Below are positions 31,563-40,139 of a stretch of 41,384 nt of DNA, piece after piece. Source of the stretch: AP-15 sp035252905 (lineage in GTDB: Bacteria > Pseudomonadota > Alphaproteobacteria > ATCC43930 > CGMCC-115725); NCBI GenBank assembly GCA_035252905.1, contig DATFCQ010000174.1, forward strand, positions 1 through 41,384, written 5' to 3'. The notes beneath the pieces were generated by a model. It was not told where the DNA came from. It made no database searches and was given only the letters and a program-made list of their open reading frames with translations. Both the position numbers and the translations under genes were made by a program. Position 1 is the stretch's first letter, and each line of letters starts with the position of its first letter.

Positions 31563-32711
31563 ATGCCGCTGGAATTCAAGCGCTCATGGGCTGATGAGGA
31601 GGTGGAACGCTTCCGCGATTCCTGGGTGCGTTTCATCGAGACCGAGATGCTGCCGCAGGATGAAGAAGCGCAGCGGCGCGGCCATGTCGGGCACGAATTG
31701 TGGCGGCGGGCGGGCGAACTCGGCTTTCTGTGCGTCGATATTCCCGAGGAATGGGGTGGCGCCGGCGGCGATTTCCGCCACGAGGCGGTATTGCACGAGG
31801 AGATGGCGCGGCGGGCGCTCTCCGGCATGAGCATCAGCGTGCATTCGATCGCCGCCCATTACCTGCTCAACCACGGCACGATGGACCAGAAGCGCCGGTA
31901 TCTGCCGCGGCTTGCCAAAGGCGAGCTGGTCGGCGCGATCGCGATGACCGAGCCCAGCGCCGGCTCGGATTTGCAGGCGATCCGCACGCGGGCCGAGCGG
32001 CATCGCAACCAGTACGCGATCAGCGGCTCGAAGACCTTTATCTCCAACGGCTTCCTCGCCGGGCTGGTGGTGGTCGTATGCAAGACCGACCCCGCCGAGA
32101 GGGCACACGGCATCTCGCTGATGTTGGTGGAGACCGCCAAGTGCGCCGGCTTCCGGGTCGGGCGCCTGCTCGACAAGATCGGCCGCAAGGCGCAGGACAC
32201 CGCCGAATTGTTCTTCGACGAGGTCATGGTCCCGGCCGACAACCTGCTCGGCGGCGTCGAGGGACACGGATTCTACCAGTTGATGACCGATCTGCCGTAT
32301 GAGCGGTTGATGATCGGCGTCGGCGCGCTGGCCGCAATGGAGGGCGCCTATCGCGCCACGCTCGAATATGTCCGCGAGCGGCAAGCCTTCGGCCGACCGA
32401 TCGCCGAGTTCCAGAACACCCGTTTCAAGCTCGCCGAGGCGGCGACGCAGATCATGGTCGGCCGCGCCTTTATCGACCGCTGCGTCGAACAGCGGCTCGC
32501 CGGCACGCTCGACGCGGCGACCGCGGCGATGGCCAAGCTATGGGCCTCGGAGACCGAAGGGCGGGTCATCGACGCGCTGTTGCAGATGCACGGCGGCTAC
32601 GGCTACATGAACGAATTCCTGGTCGCCCGCATGTACGCCGACGCGCGCATCGCCCGCATCTACGGCGGCGCCAACGAGATCATGAAGGAAGTCATCGCCC
32701 GCGCTCTGTGA
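31563..32711 (+). CDS. acyl-CoA dehydrogenase
   Basis: A 382-residue FAD-dependent acyl-CoA dehydrogenase forming 2-enoyl-CoA. It has the FAD/substrate motifs AMTEPSAGSDLQAIRT and FISNG, the middle beta-domain, and the C-terminal helical domain with ERQAFGRPIAEFQNTRFKLAE, QMHGGYGYMNEF and IYGGANEIMKEVI. The Glu in GANE is at the usual catalytic-base position. It is encoded in an operon with the SDR at 30763. Which acyl chain it takes cannot be told. Confidence 0.94.
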   Translation: MPLEFKRSWADEEVERFRDSWVRFIETEMLPQDEEAQRRGHVGHELWRRAGELGFLCVDIPEEWGGAGGDFRHEAVLHEEMARRALSGMSISVHSIAAHYLLNHGTMDQKRRYLPRLAKGELVGAIAMTEPSAGSDLQAIRTRAERHRNQYAISGSKTFISNGFLAGLVVVVCKTDPAERAHGISLMLVETAKCAGFRVGRLLDKIGRKAQDTAELFFDEVMVPADNLLGGVEGHGFYQLMTDLPYERLMIGVGALAAMEGAYRATLEYVRERQAFGRPIAEFQNTRFKLAEAATQIMVGRAFIDRCVEQRLAGTLDAATAAMAKLWASETEGRVIDALLQMHGGYGYMNEFLVARMYADARIARIYGGANEIMKEVIARAL

Positions 32712-32873
32712 CGCTCGAAAGAGGGCCATGATGGAACCTGAGGACTCCAGGCCAGCTTTGAGTTGTGCCCAGATGCATTCCCACACAGCGACGAACGGCT
32801 GATCGGCAGCAGAACATTCGAGAAATCGGAAGTTTGTCGACAATATGCCGCCTGCCATGCCGCGGCCCTCCGG

Positions 32874-33722
32874 TCACTTTATCGCGGCGAACGCCTCGAC
32901 CTGTACGAGGTAATCCGGATCAGCCAATCGCGGGACGCGGACGGTCGCGCTGTTGGGCGAGGGCGGGCCGAAATAGCGCTGCCGCAGATCGGCATGTTTA
33001 GCGAATTCGTCGAGGTTCGTGACGTAGCTGACGGTCCATAGGATGTCTTTGATCGAAGCGCCGACGGCATTCAGGCAAACGCCGACATTCTTGCCGACCT
33101 GCTCGATCTGCGCCCGCATGTCTTCCTTGCCGACCAGCTTGCCGGCCGCGTCGCGCGCCACCTGACCGCCGACCACGACCCAATGACCGCCGCCGCGCAG
33201 CGCGACGAAGGTTGTCGGCGGCGAAGTGGCGCAGGGCGGTCCGACGACAACCGGGTCCGGCAGCTTCGCCACTACCGGCCAGTGGGCATCGCCTTGCGTG
33301 ATGTGCTCTTTCGCTTTTTCCTTCCACTTCTCGAGCCAATACCGGTTGTGCGCCAGGTAGAGCTTGCCGTCGACGATCACCCAAGCTTTGGGGTCGACCG
33401 TATCCTTGTGGGCCGATGCCTCGTCGTTGCCTCCCACGCCCATCGAGCAAAAGCCGTCGTATTGCGGCGCATATCGGTTCGGCTCCCGGGCGAAGAGATC
33501 GCGGTGGCCGCTGCTGGCAAAACGCCAGCGCAGCCTGTGCCACAGATATTCGAATTCAGGACTGCCCGCGACCGGCTGCCTATCGGTAAAGTAAGCCACC
33601 GGGTCATAGCCGCTGATCGACAGCCTGGCTTCATCGCCGCGCGCTCCCGGCGCGGCGAGCCCGCTCATCCCCAGCGCAAATAGCGCGCCCGACAGCGCTA
33701 GTCGATAAACCTGAGGTCGCAT
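32874..33722 (-). CDS. secreted YHS-domain / RidA-fold fusion protein
   Basis: A 282-residue protein with a signal peptide (VYRLALSGALFALGMSGLAAPGARG). Residues 35-140 form a YHS-type domain (SGYDPVAYFTDRQPVAGSPEFEYLWHRLRWRFASSGHRDLFA). Residues about 160-282 form a YjgF/RidA-type domain (GGHWVVVGGQVARD, QIEQVGKNVGVCLNAVGASIKDILWTVSYVTNL, DYLVQVEAFAAI). The position of the catalytic RidA Arg105 appears to be Ser 258 in SPNSATVRV, so imine deamination is unlikely. ATG 33722 with AGGAG upstream is preferred to the ORF start at 33749. It is divergent from the TPR cyclase. The function is unknown; metal or small-ligand binding in the periplasm is possible. Confidence 0.85.
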   Translation of the reverse strand: MRPQVYRLALSGALFALGMSGLAAPGARGDEARLSISGYDPVAYFTDRQPVAGSPEFEYLWHRLRWRFASSGHRDLFAREPNRYAPQYDGFCSMGVGGNDEASAHKDTVDPKAWVIVDGKLYLAHNRYWLEKWKEKAKEHITQGDAHWPVVAKLPDPVVVGPPCATSPPTTFVALRGGGHWVVVGGQVARDAAGKLVGKEDMRAQIEQVGKNVGVCLNAVGASIKDILWTVSYVTNLDEFAKHADLRQRYFGPPSPNSATVRVPRLADPDYLVQVEAFAAIK

Positions 33723-33857
33723 GATGCTCCTCCCCGTGTCGCCAAGCACGCCGACTCTTCATTGGGAGCGGTCGCCGAACGCGATTATACTAGGTAACCT
33801 GCGACCCGCGACGTCAAAAACGGTTCCCGGGCGTCCCGTCAGAAGGCGCGCTTCTCG

Positions 33858-35762
33858 ATGACTGAAATCATTGAGATTGGTCCCCGCCGACGCAAACTTG
33901 CCGCCATTCTGCACGCCGATGTGGCGGGCTTCAGCCGGCTGATGGGTCGGGACGAGGAGGGCACGCATCGGGCGCTCGGCGAATTGCGGCGTGCTGTCGA
34001 CCCTCTCATCGCCGCGCGCGGAGGGCGCATCGTCGGCACCGCCGGTGACAGCCTACTCGCCGATTTCGTCAGCGTTGTCGATGCTCTCGACTGCGCCGTC
34101 GCGATGCAACAGGCGGCGCACACCCTCAACGAGCAGGTGCCGCCCGATCTCCGGCTGGAGTTCCGTATCGGCATCAATCTCGGCGATGTGATCATCGATG
34201 GTGAGGACATCTTTGGCGACGGCGTCAACATTGCGGCGCGGCTGGAGGGGTTGGCACAGCCGGGTACGGTGTGCATCTCGCACACCGTTTACGAGCAGGT
34301 CAGGAACAAGCTGCAGCTCGACTATCGCCCGCTCGGCAGCCATCGTGTCAAGAACATCGCCGAGCCGGTACGCGCCTACGCGGTCGGCGCGCCGCGTAGG
34401 ATCTCGCTGCGCCGGTCGGCGACACGGCACAGGCTAGCCGCCATTGCCGCAGTCGTGTTCGTGGTTATGGCCGGCTTGGCCGGGTGGGCATGGCAGGCGG
34501 GGATCGACGAGCGGTTGGGGTTCGGCGCGCCCGCCAAGCCCATCGAAGTCGCCGGCTTGGCGGCGGCGGCAGGCCTGGCCGGGCGTACCTCGATCGCGGT
34601 GCTGCCGTTCAAGAACCTGTCGCCGGATGCCGGTCGGGATTACTTCAGCGATGGCATCACCGAAGACGTCACGACCGCGCTCGGCCGTTTCTCGAACCTG
34701 CTGGTGGTCGCCAAATCGGCAAGCTTTGCCTACAAGGACCGCAATCTCGCGCCGGCCAAGATCGGCAATCTGCTGGGGGCGCAGTATCTGCTCGGCGGCA
34801 GCGTCCGTCGCTCCGGCGGTCGCGTCCGGATCGTTGCTGAGCTGACCGAAGCCGCCTCCGGCCGCCTCGTCTGGTCGGACGCCTATGACGGCAAGACCAA
34901 GGATGTCTTTGCCGTGCAGGAGGATATCGCCCGCCGCGTCGTCGGTGCGGCGGCAGTCAAACTGACCGAAGTGGAGAGGGTAAGGGTGCTTGCCCGACCG
35001 ACGAGGAGCCTCGCTGCCTATGAGTATGTTCTGCGGGGCCGCGAGTATTTTTCCCAGGCGACGAGCGAACAGAACGATGAGGCCCGCGATATGTTCCAGC
35101 GCGCGATCGGTCTCGATCCCAATTACGCCGACGCCTATGCGGCACTGGGGTTCGCACATCACGCCGCGGTCCTGGCAGGATGGACCGAATTTCCGCAGGA
35201 CGAGACCGAGCGCGCCGAGACGCTGGCCCGCAAAGCCTTGGCGCTCGATCCGGCGACGACGAGCGCCTACCAGCTATTGGCAATTCTCGATCTGTACAGA
35301 AGGCGCTATGATTTGGCTCTCGCGCAGATCGACCGAGCCTTGCAGATCAATCCAAGCGACGCCAACAGCTATGAAACGCGAGCAGCTATCTTGACCTTTG
35401 CGGGGCGAGCCTCGGAGGCGCTGCTGTGGATTGAGGCGACGCTGCGCTTCGACCACTCCAACCCATCGGCCATCATGGATCTCTGCGTAGCGGATTACGT
35501 GCTCGGCCGGTACGTGGAGGCGGTGGCGGCCTGCGACCGCGCCGCCGCCCGCAACCCCGGCCGCTTCGCGCAGACCGTAATTCATCCGTTCCTTGCCGCT
35601 ACATATGCTGAGCTGGGCCGAATCCAGGATACGGAGGACGAGCGCGCCGCAACGACCCGGATCTCGCCATTCTTCGACCCTGAGCGCTTTGCCGCTCAAT
35701 TCGGCACGCAGGATGCCCGTGACCGTGCTCTCGCGGGGCTGCGAAAGGCAGGATTCCACTGA
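33858..35762 (+). CDS. class III adenylate cyclase with TPR repeats
   Basis: A 634-residue protein. The N-terminal cytoplasmic cyclase domain (about 10-175) has metal-binding Asp 21 (HADVAGFSRLMG) and Asp 64 (GTAGDSLLADF). A single membrane helix lies at about 192-212. Next comes the conserved SIAVLPFKNLSPDAGRDYFSDGITEDVTTAL module, giving a TolB/FlgO-like domain, followed by several TPRs (about 385-620, e.g. DPNYADAYAALGFAHH). The residue four before Asp 64, Lys in cyclases such as the one at 21858, is Gly here. Substrate specificity may therefore differ, although this is common in the subgroup. Start is ATG 33858. Confidence 0.9.
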   Translation: MTEIIEIGPRRRKLAAILHADVAGFSRLMGRDEEGTHRALGELRRAVDPLIAARGGRIVGTAGDSLLADFVSVVDALDCAVAMQQAAHTLNEQVPPDLRLEFRIGINLGDVIIDGEDIFGDGVNIAARLEGLAQPGTVCISHTVYEQVRNKLQLDYRPLGSHRVKNIAEPVRAYAVGAPRRISLRRSATRHRLAAIAAVVFVVMAGLAGWAWQAGIDERLGFGAPAKPIEVAGLAAAAGLAGRTSIAVLPFKNLSPDAGRDYFSDGITEDVTTALGRFSNLLVVAKSASFAYKDRNLAPAKIGNLLGAQYLLGGSVRRSGGRVRIVAELTEAASGRLVWSDAYDGKTKDVFAVQEDIARRVVGAAAVKLTEVERVRVLARPTRSLAAYEYVLRGREYFSQATSEQNDEARDMFQRAIGLDPNYADAYAALGFAHHAAVLAGWTEFPQDETERAETLARKALALDPATTSAYQLLAILDLYRRRYDLALAQIDRALQINPSDANSYETRAAILTFAGRASEALLWIEATLRFDHSNPSAIMDLCVADYVLGRYVEAVAACDRAAARNPGRFAQTVIHPFLAATYAELGRIQDTEDERAATTRISPFFDPERFAAQFGTQDARDRALAGLRKAGFH

Positions 35763-35802
35763 GTATCCGTCCGAAAACATGGTAAGCAATCTCAACGGCT
35801 TA

Positions 35803-35884
35803 CCGTCGCCCCCGCGAAAGCGGGGGTCCAGGGCAGGCGCCGTAACGCGGGAGCCCTGGATTCCCGCTTTCGCGGGAATGACGG
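35803..35884. repeat. composite palindromic repeat
   Basis: CGCCCCCGCGAAAGCGGGGGTC at the left and ATTCCCGCTTTCGCGGGAATG at the right are two hairpins joined by a CCAGGGC/GCCCTGG stem. They begin 41 bp after the cyclase stop. They resemble the pair at 21642. Confidence 0.75.
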
Positions 35885-36357
35885 CTAAATTGCTGAAACT
35901 CATTGGGCCGTTTCTGGACGGACGCTGAGAAGAGGCGCTGCCGTTTGCTGTATTGCGAGAGCTTATCGGATCGATTGCCCTCTTTTTGCACCGCACGATG
36001 GCGCAATGCATTTGATCGGCGCAATCGGCTGTATGGAGGCAGACTGCCCGTAACCGGACAGCCGTTTGTGACAGGACGATTACTCGCGTGCGTAGTAGGT
36101 GTCAGCTCCAAGGATCAGATAACAGATCTCGCAAACCGTCTCTCGTATCAGTATGAATTCGATAGTACCCGCATTCGCACTTCACCAAATGACGGCTATG
36201 GATTGAACCTCCCCGTTCCAGGGCAAGAGCGAAGGTCTGGAAGCGGCGCATAGGCGCCATGCGACAAGCAGCAGCGCAAGGTCTGCTCTCCCCCACAGCG
36301 GACCTTACGTCGCGGGATGGCCATAAGCCCGGGAAGAAAGCTCGCATGCAGGGATCA
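35885..36357. other. 473-bp region without a convincing gene
   Basis: Base composition is less GC-rich than its surroundings. A 116-residue plus-strand ORF (35903-36253) crosses it, but it is rich in Arg, Ser and Cys with no recognisable motif. It may be the wreck of an old element. CTGCCCGTAACCGGACAG (36044) is a local inverted sequence. Confidence 0.4.
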
Positions 36358-37251
36358 TCATGGCCGATAACGAAGCGCATCGACGAGCAAAGTAAAGGCG
36401 GGCGTGAGTTGGCGCCGGCTCGGGTAGTAGAGGTGGTACCCCGAATAGGGCGGGCACCAATCCTCCAGTACCCGCTTGAGACGACCTTTGACGAAATGGG
36501 GTTGCGCCAGATCCTCGGTCACATAGGCCAGCCCGAACCCGGCCAGCGCCGCATTGAGCATCTGGAACGTGCCGTTGAAGACGAGCTGGCCTTCGACATG
36601 CACCTTCAGCTCACGGCCATCCTTCTCGAACTCCCAGGCGTACAGTCCGCCGCGCGTCGGCAGACGCAGATTGATGCAGTTGTGGCCGATCAGGTCCTGC
36701 GGCCGCTTCGGTTCTGGCCGCTCCCTGAAATACGACGGAGCCCCCACGACGGCCATGCGGATGTCCGGCCCGATGCGCACGGCGATCATGTCTTTCGCCA
36801 CCTGCTCGCCGCCGCGCACGCCGGCGTCGAAACGCTCGGCGACGATGTCGGTCAGGCCATAGTCGATGATGATCTCGATTTTGATGTCCGGATACCGCCG
36901 CAGGAACCTCGTGAGTTTCGGCCACAGGATCGTGTCGGTCGCATAATCCGTGGCCGTGATCCGGATGGTGCCGGCGGGCTTCTCGCGAAGCTCGCTCAAG
37001 GCGGCAAGCTCGGCCTCGATCTCCTCGAACCGCGGGCCGATGGTGTGAAGCAGGCGCTCGCCCGCCTCCGTCGGCGCGACGCTGCGCGTCGTGCGGGTCA
37101 ACAGGCGCAGCCCGAGCCGCTCTTCAAGGCCGCGAATGGTGTGGCTCAGGGCCGACTGCGATACGCCGAGCTTCGCTGCGGCCTTCGTGAAACTGCGCTC
37201 TTCCCCGACGGCGAGAAAGGCCAGCAGGTCATTCAGGTTGCCGCGCTGCAT
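36358..37251 (-). CDS. LysR-family transcriptional regulator
   Basis: A 297-residue LysR regulator. The N-terminal winged helix-turn-helix covers residues 5-65 (NDLLAFLAVGEERSFTKAAAKLGVSQSALSHTIRGLEERLGLRLLTRTTRSV). The periplasmic-binding-like effector domain runs from about 90 to 295. An operator-like box touches its start codon, suggesting autoregulation, and the divergent DUF385-like gene at 37367 is the likely target. A deleted second copy of this gene lies at 37802. Confidence 0.93.
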   Translation of the reverse strand: MQRGNLNDLLAFLAVGEERSFTKAAAKLGVSQSALSHTIRGLEERLGLRLLTRTTRSVAPTEAGERLLHTIGPRFEEIEAELAALSELREKPAGTIRITATDYATDTILWPKLTRFLRRYPDIKIEIIIDYGLTDIVAERFDAGVRGGEQVAKDMIAVRIGPDIRMAVVGAPSYFRERPEPKRPQDLIGHNCINLRLPTRGGLYAWEFEKDGRELKVHVEGQLVFNGTFQMLNAALAGFGLAYVTEDLAQPHFVKGRLKRVLEDWCPPYSGYHLYYPSRRQLTPAFTLLVDALRYRP

Positions 37252-37270
37252 TTATGGCCTCTGCTCATAA
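37252..37270. promoter_or_regulatory. putative LysR operator, TTATG-N9-CATAA
   Basis: An inverted repeat TTATG (37252-37256) and CATAA (37266-37270) begins one base upstream of the LysR ATG. The same repeat with the same 9-bp spacing lies at 37901-37919 beside the LysR remnant, where many flanking bases have diverged, which supports selection on the box. It fits the dyad expected of LysR sites. Confidence 0.5.
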
Positions 37271-37366
37271 GTCTATGCGAACTATAGGGCCTAATCTGCG
37301 AAAGCGGCGCGCTCCAACTCATGCCCGGCGGCCGGCATGCGGCGACACGCTGCAGGAGCTTAGACT

Positions 37367-37813
37367 ATGGCGATCCGGATGGTTCCGAAGATGCCGCTGC
37401 AGTATCGCAATTCGAATGGAATGGAAGCTTCAATGACGTGGGCGGGTCTCCAGAGCGTTGCCGACAAGCAGGTCCTTCATCTGACCACGATCGGGCGGAG
37501 GACAGGTCTGCCGCGCGAGATCGAGATTTGGTTCGTGGTCTCTTGCGAGCGTTTCTACCTGTTCGCCGAAACGGGTGAAGCCGCCGGATGGGTCAAGAAC
37601 ATCAGGCGCAATCCCAAGGTTACGGTCCGGATCGGCGAACGGCAGATTGACGCGACGGCGCGTGTGCTCGACCGTCATACCGATCGCCAATTGTGGGACC
37701 AGGTTGCTGCGATCGCCGATCGCAAATATGGATGGGGCGACGGGCTGCCGGTGGAAATCACCCCGCTTCCCACCCAATCCGATCCCGGGATCAAGCCTGA
37801 TGCCGGTCGATGA
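37367..37813 (+). CDS. DUF385/deazaflavin-dependent-type nitroreductase
   Basis: A 148-residue protein with LTTIGRRTGLPREIEIWFV, FYLFAETGEAAGWVKNIRRNPKVTVRIGERQ and WGDGLPVEITP. These are marks of the FMN/F420-binding split-barrel family (nitroreductase family deazaflavin-dependent oxidoreductase, DUF385). CAGGAG lies 8-13 bp before ATG 37367; Met 23 at 37433 is an alternative start. It is divergent from the LysR gene. Its last codons overlap the inverted LysR remnant, so the C-terminus (SDPGIKPDAGR) may have been altered by that rearrangement. The cofactor is not certain. Confidence 0.8.
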   Translation: MAIRMVPKMPLQYRNSNGMEASMTWAGLQSVADKQVLHLTTIGRRTGLPREIEIWFVVSCERFYLFAETGEAAGWVKNIRRNPKVTVRIGERQIDATARVLDRHTDRQLWDQVAAIADRKYGWGDGLPVEITPLPTQSDPGIKPDAGR

Positions 37814-37900
37814 TGATCTCGACCTTGGTGTCGGGATCACGCCCAGCTCGGCTGCGGCCGCCCGAAAGACCAGGAGGTCGTTCAGATTGCCGTGCTGCAT
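37802..37900 (-). pseudogene. deleted second LysR gene, with intact start region
   Basis: Starting at ATG 37900, MQHGNLNDLLVF matches the LysR at 37251 (MQRGNLNDLLAF). It then skips about 10 residues to AAAELGV (LysR residues 24-30). After a second deletion and frame change it reads PDTKVEIIID (LysR residues about 120-130). The upstream TTATG-N9-CATAA box is conserved. It is a remnant of a paralogous regulator that once stood divergently from the gene at 38026. Confidence 0.8.
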
Positions 37901-37919
37901 TTATGGCTGCCGCTCATAA
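37901..37919. promoter_or_regulatory. second TTATG-N9-CATAA box
   Basis: Identical layout to the box at 37252, immediately upstream of the LysR remnant start and about 107 bp before the DUF2255 gene. It may let the surviving LysR regulate that gene as well. Confidence 0.45.
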
Positions 37920-38025
37920 CTCCATGCCGATTACAGGGACTAATCGCGACGGGCGCATGCCGCTAGATGTTGGCCGGCAATAGCCGCGATCGGAGATGGG
38001 CAACCGCGGCGCGGGAGATCAGGGT

Positions 38026-38388
38026 ATGGCGAAGTTCGATGCGGATACATTGCGGGAACTGCGCGATGTGCGGGAGTTGAGGATCCGGACCGGGAAGCAC
38101 CCGAAGACCGCGGTGGTGATCTGGATCGTCGCAGCCGACGACGAGGTCTTCGTGCGGTCGTGGCTCGGTGCGAGGGGGCGCTGGTACCGGGACCTCGCGG
38201 CGGGTGGGCCCGCCATAGTGGAGTTTGCCGGGCGCCGGATCGAGGTGCAGGCGTTCCCGGCGAGCGACGCCGCTTCGGTCGATCGCGCGAGCGCCGAGTT
38301 CCTGCGGAAATACCAGCCGAGTTCGCATGCACGGGAGATGGTGCGCTCCGAGATCCTCTCGACCACGCTGCGGCTCGAACCGCGCTGA
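38026..38388 (+). CDS. DUF2255-family protein
   Basis: A 120-residue protein: FDADTLRELRDVRELRIRTGKHPKTAVVIWIVAADDEVFVRSWLGARGRWYRDLAAGGPAIVEFAGRRIEVQAFP. This is the recognised pattern of DUF2255, a small split-barrel-like family, perhaps related to flavin-binding nitroreductase-like proteins. The biochemical role is not known. ATG 38026 follows a GGAGATCAGGGT site. It sits downstream of a LysR remnant, mirroring the LysR/DUF385 pair just upstream, so both split-barrel genes were probably part of one regulatory duplication. Confidence 0.8.
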   Translation: MAKFDADTLRELRDVRELRIRTGKHPKTAVVIWIVAADDEVFVRSWLGARGRWYRDLAAGGPAIVEFAGRRIEVQAFPASDAASVDRASAEFLRKYQPSSHAREMVRSEILSTTLRLEPR

Positions 38389-38520
38389 CCGCCCCGGATC
38401 AATACCCGGAATAAGCGAATCCTCACAGCCGAGACGCCAAAGCCGTCGGCGGCACCGTTCGCCCTCGATCCGGGGTACAAAAGCGCAGGTCCCCAGGACG
38501 GCATCGAGGAGGGATTGGTA

Positions 38521-39327
38521 ATGCGTTTGTTTTATCAGAGCTTCGGCGTGTCGCGCGGCTCTCGCGACGGTGCCTACGGCCGGGTGCTGAAGCGGATCGT
38601 CGAGGGGGCGGCGGCGCCGGGAACCGAGCTCTCCGTCAACGGGCTGAGCCCGCATCGCGCGATTGCCGAGCAGTATCGCTACCTCGAATTCCTCGACACC
38701 GCCGAGGTGCTGGACAATGGCCTTCGTGCCGAGAGCGAAGGTTACGACGCCTTCCTCCTCGGCAACATCTTCGATCCCGGATTGCACGAGCTGCGGGAAC
38801 TGCTCAACATCCCGGTACTCGGCTTGCGGGAATCCTCGGTTCATGTCGCCTGCCTGATGGGCGCGACGTTCTCGCTGATCAATGTCAATCCCAAATTCAC
38901 CCATCGCATCGTCGAGGGGATCACGCTGCAGGGCCTCGCCTCCCGTCTGGTCTCGGTCGAGCAGATGACGCTCGATCGGCCGGGGATCTTTGATCTGGCC
39001 TTGCGCGATGAGGCGGCAAAGGCGGAGATCGTCGGTCAGTTCATCGAATGTGCGCGGCGCAGCATCGAAAAGGGCGCGGAAGTGCTGATCCCGGCCGGCG
39101 GCAGCCTGATGGCGCTGTTGGCTGACGCCGGGGTGCACCGGATCGATGCCGCGCCGGTCCTCAACGGGCTTATCGCGATCCTCAAGGTCGCCGAGCTCGC
39201 CGTCGGGATGCGCCGGATCACTGGTACCTTCACGAGCAAGCACCTGATCTATGCGCCGCCCTCGGGCCAGCTCCTCGCCGATATTCGCGAAGCATATGGC
39301 GCGCATGTCTATCCCGGAGCCGCATAG
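38521..39327 (+). CDS. Asp/Glu/hydantoin racemase-fold protein lacking both catalytic Cys
   Basis: A 268-residue protein with the racemase superfamily layout (AYGRVLKRI, SEGYDAFLLGNIFDPGLHELRELLNIPVLGLRESS, MGATFSLI, GAEVLIPAGGSLMALL). The two Cys that act as acid/base pair in true racemases are replaced by Asn 82 (LLGNIFDPG) and Gly 193 (PAGGS). It probably does not racemise; decarboxylase- or isomerase-like roles are known for relatives with altered cysteines. ATG 38521 is used; the TTG at 38515 is less likely. The SDR follows 14 bp later, so they are an operon. Confidence 0.82.
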   Translation: MRLFYQSFGVSRGSRDGAYGRVLKRIVEGAAAPGTELSVNGLSPHRAIAEQYRYLEFLDTAEVLDNGLRAESEGYDAFLLGNIFDPGLHELRELLNIPVLGLRESSVHVACLMGATFSLINVNPKFTHRIVEGITLQGLASRLVSVEQMTLDRPGIFDLALRDEAAKAEIVGQFIECARRSIEKGAEVLIPAGGSLMALLADAGVHRIDAAPVLNGLIAILKVAELAVGMRRITGTFTSKHLIYAPPSGQLLADIREAYGAHVYPGAA

Positions 39328-39341
39328 CGGAGGAGAAGCCG

Positions 39342-40127
39342 ATGCGCTTGAAAGAAAAAGTGGCGATCGTAACCGGCTCGGCCTCGGGCATCGGCAAGGC
39401 GATTGCGCAGCGCTTCGCGAGCGAGGGAGCCCTCGTCATCATCGCCGACAAGAACGAGGGCGCGATACCGCCCGCCATCGCCGAAATCAAGGCCGCAGGC
39501 GGCGGCGCCGCCGGATTTCCCGTCGATGTTGCTGATCGCAGGCAGGTCCGGGCCTTCATGACCGAGGTTGTCGCGGCCCACGGCCGCGTGGACATCCTGG
39601 TCAACAATGCCGGCATCACGCGCTATCGGCCCTTCCTGACGATGTCCGGCGAAGACTGGAACCTGGTGCTGGATGTGGATCTGAAGGGCGTCTTCTTTTG
39701 CGTACAGGCGGCGGCGCCGCAGATGATCCGGCAAGCCTACGGCAAGATCGTCAACATCTCTTCCGCTCTCGGCACCGGCACGACGCCGCACAATACCGCG
39801 GGATCCCCGGCCGGCAGCGCGGCTTACGCATCTGCAAAGGCGGGAGTGATCCAGCTTACGAAGACGCTGGCCCGCGAACTCGGCCCGCACGGCATCAATG
39901 TCAATTGCGTCGCACCCGGCACCTTCCTGACGCCGCTGACCGGAGCGACCCGCACTCCCGAGGAAGTGGCAGAGCACATTGCCTACAGAACGAAGACCGT
40001 CGTGTTGAACCGCCTCGGGTCGCTCGAAGAACTCGTGAACGCGGTGCTTTTCCTCGCTTCGGACGAAGCGAGTTATATCACGGGCCATACCTTGTATGTG
40101 GATGGCGGGCGCAGCGATCGCATGTGA
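39342..40127 (+). CDS. short-chain dehydrogenase/reductase (SDR)
   Basis: A 261-residue classical SDR. TGSASGIG is at 11-18, Asp 36 (IADKN) suggests NAD(H), NNAG is at 88-91, Ser 140/141 precede ALGTG, and the catalytic pair is Tyr 162 and Lys 166 in YASAK. Position 113, the usual tetrad Asn, is Asp in DVDLKG. An insert TTPHNTAGSPAGSA precedes the catalytic Tyr. GGAGGAGAAG precedes ATG 39342. It shares a transcript with the racemase-fold gene at 38521. The substrate is unknown. Confidence 0.9.
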   Translation: MRLKEKVAIVTGSASGIGKAIAQRFASEGALVIIADKNEGAIPPAIAEIKAAGGGAAGFPVDVADRRQVRAFMTEVVAAHGRVDILVNNAGITRYRPFLTMSGEDWNLVLDVDLKGVFFCVQAAAPQMIRQAYGKIVNISSALGTGTTPHNTAGSPAGSAAYASAKAGVIQLTKTLARELGPHGINVNCVAPGTFLTPLTGATRTPEEVAEHIAYRTKTVVLNRLGSLEELVNAVLFLASDEASYITGHTLYVDGGRSDRM

Positions 40128-40139
40128 CCGGTCGTATGA

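Noticed and set aside
35903..36253. 116-residue plus-strand ORF
   Set aside because: No motif, no ribosome-binding site and atypical composition; it probably runs through noncoding or decayed sequence.
36259..37287. 342-residue plus-strand ORF opposite the LysR gene
   Set aside because: The LysR protein on the minus strand has its complete helix-turn-helix and effector domain; the plus-strand ORF is an antisense shadow.
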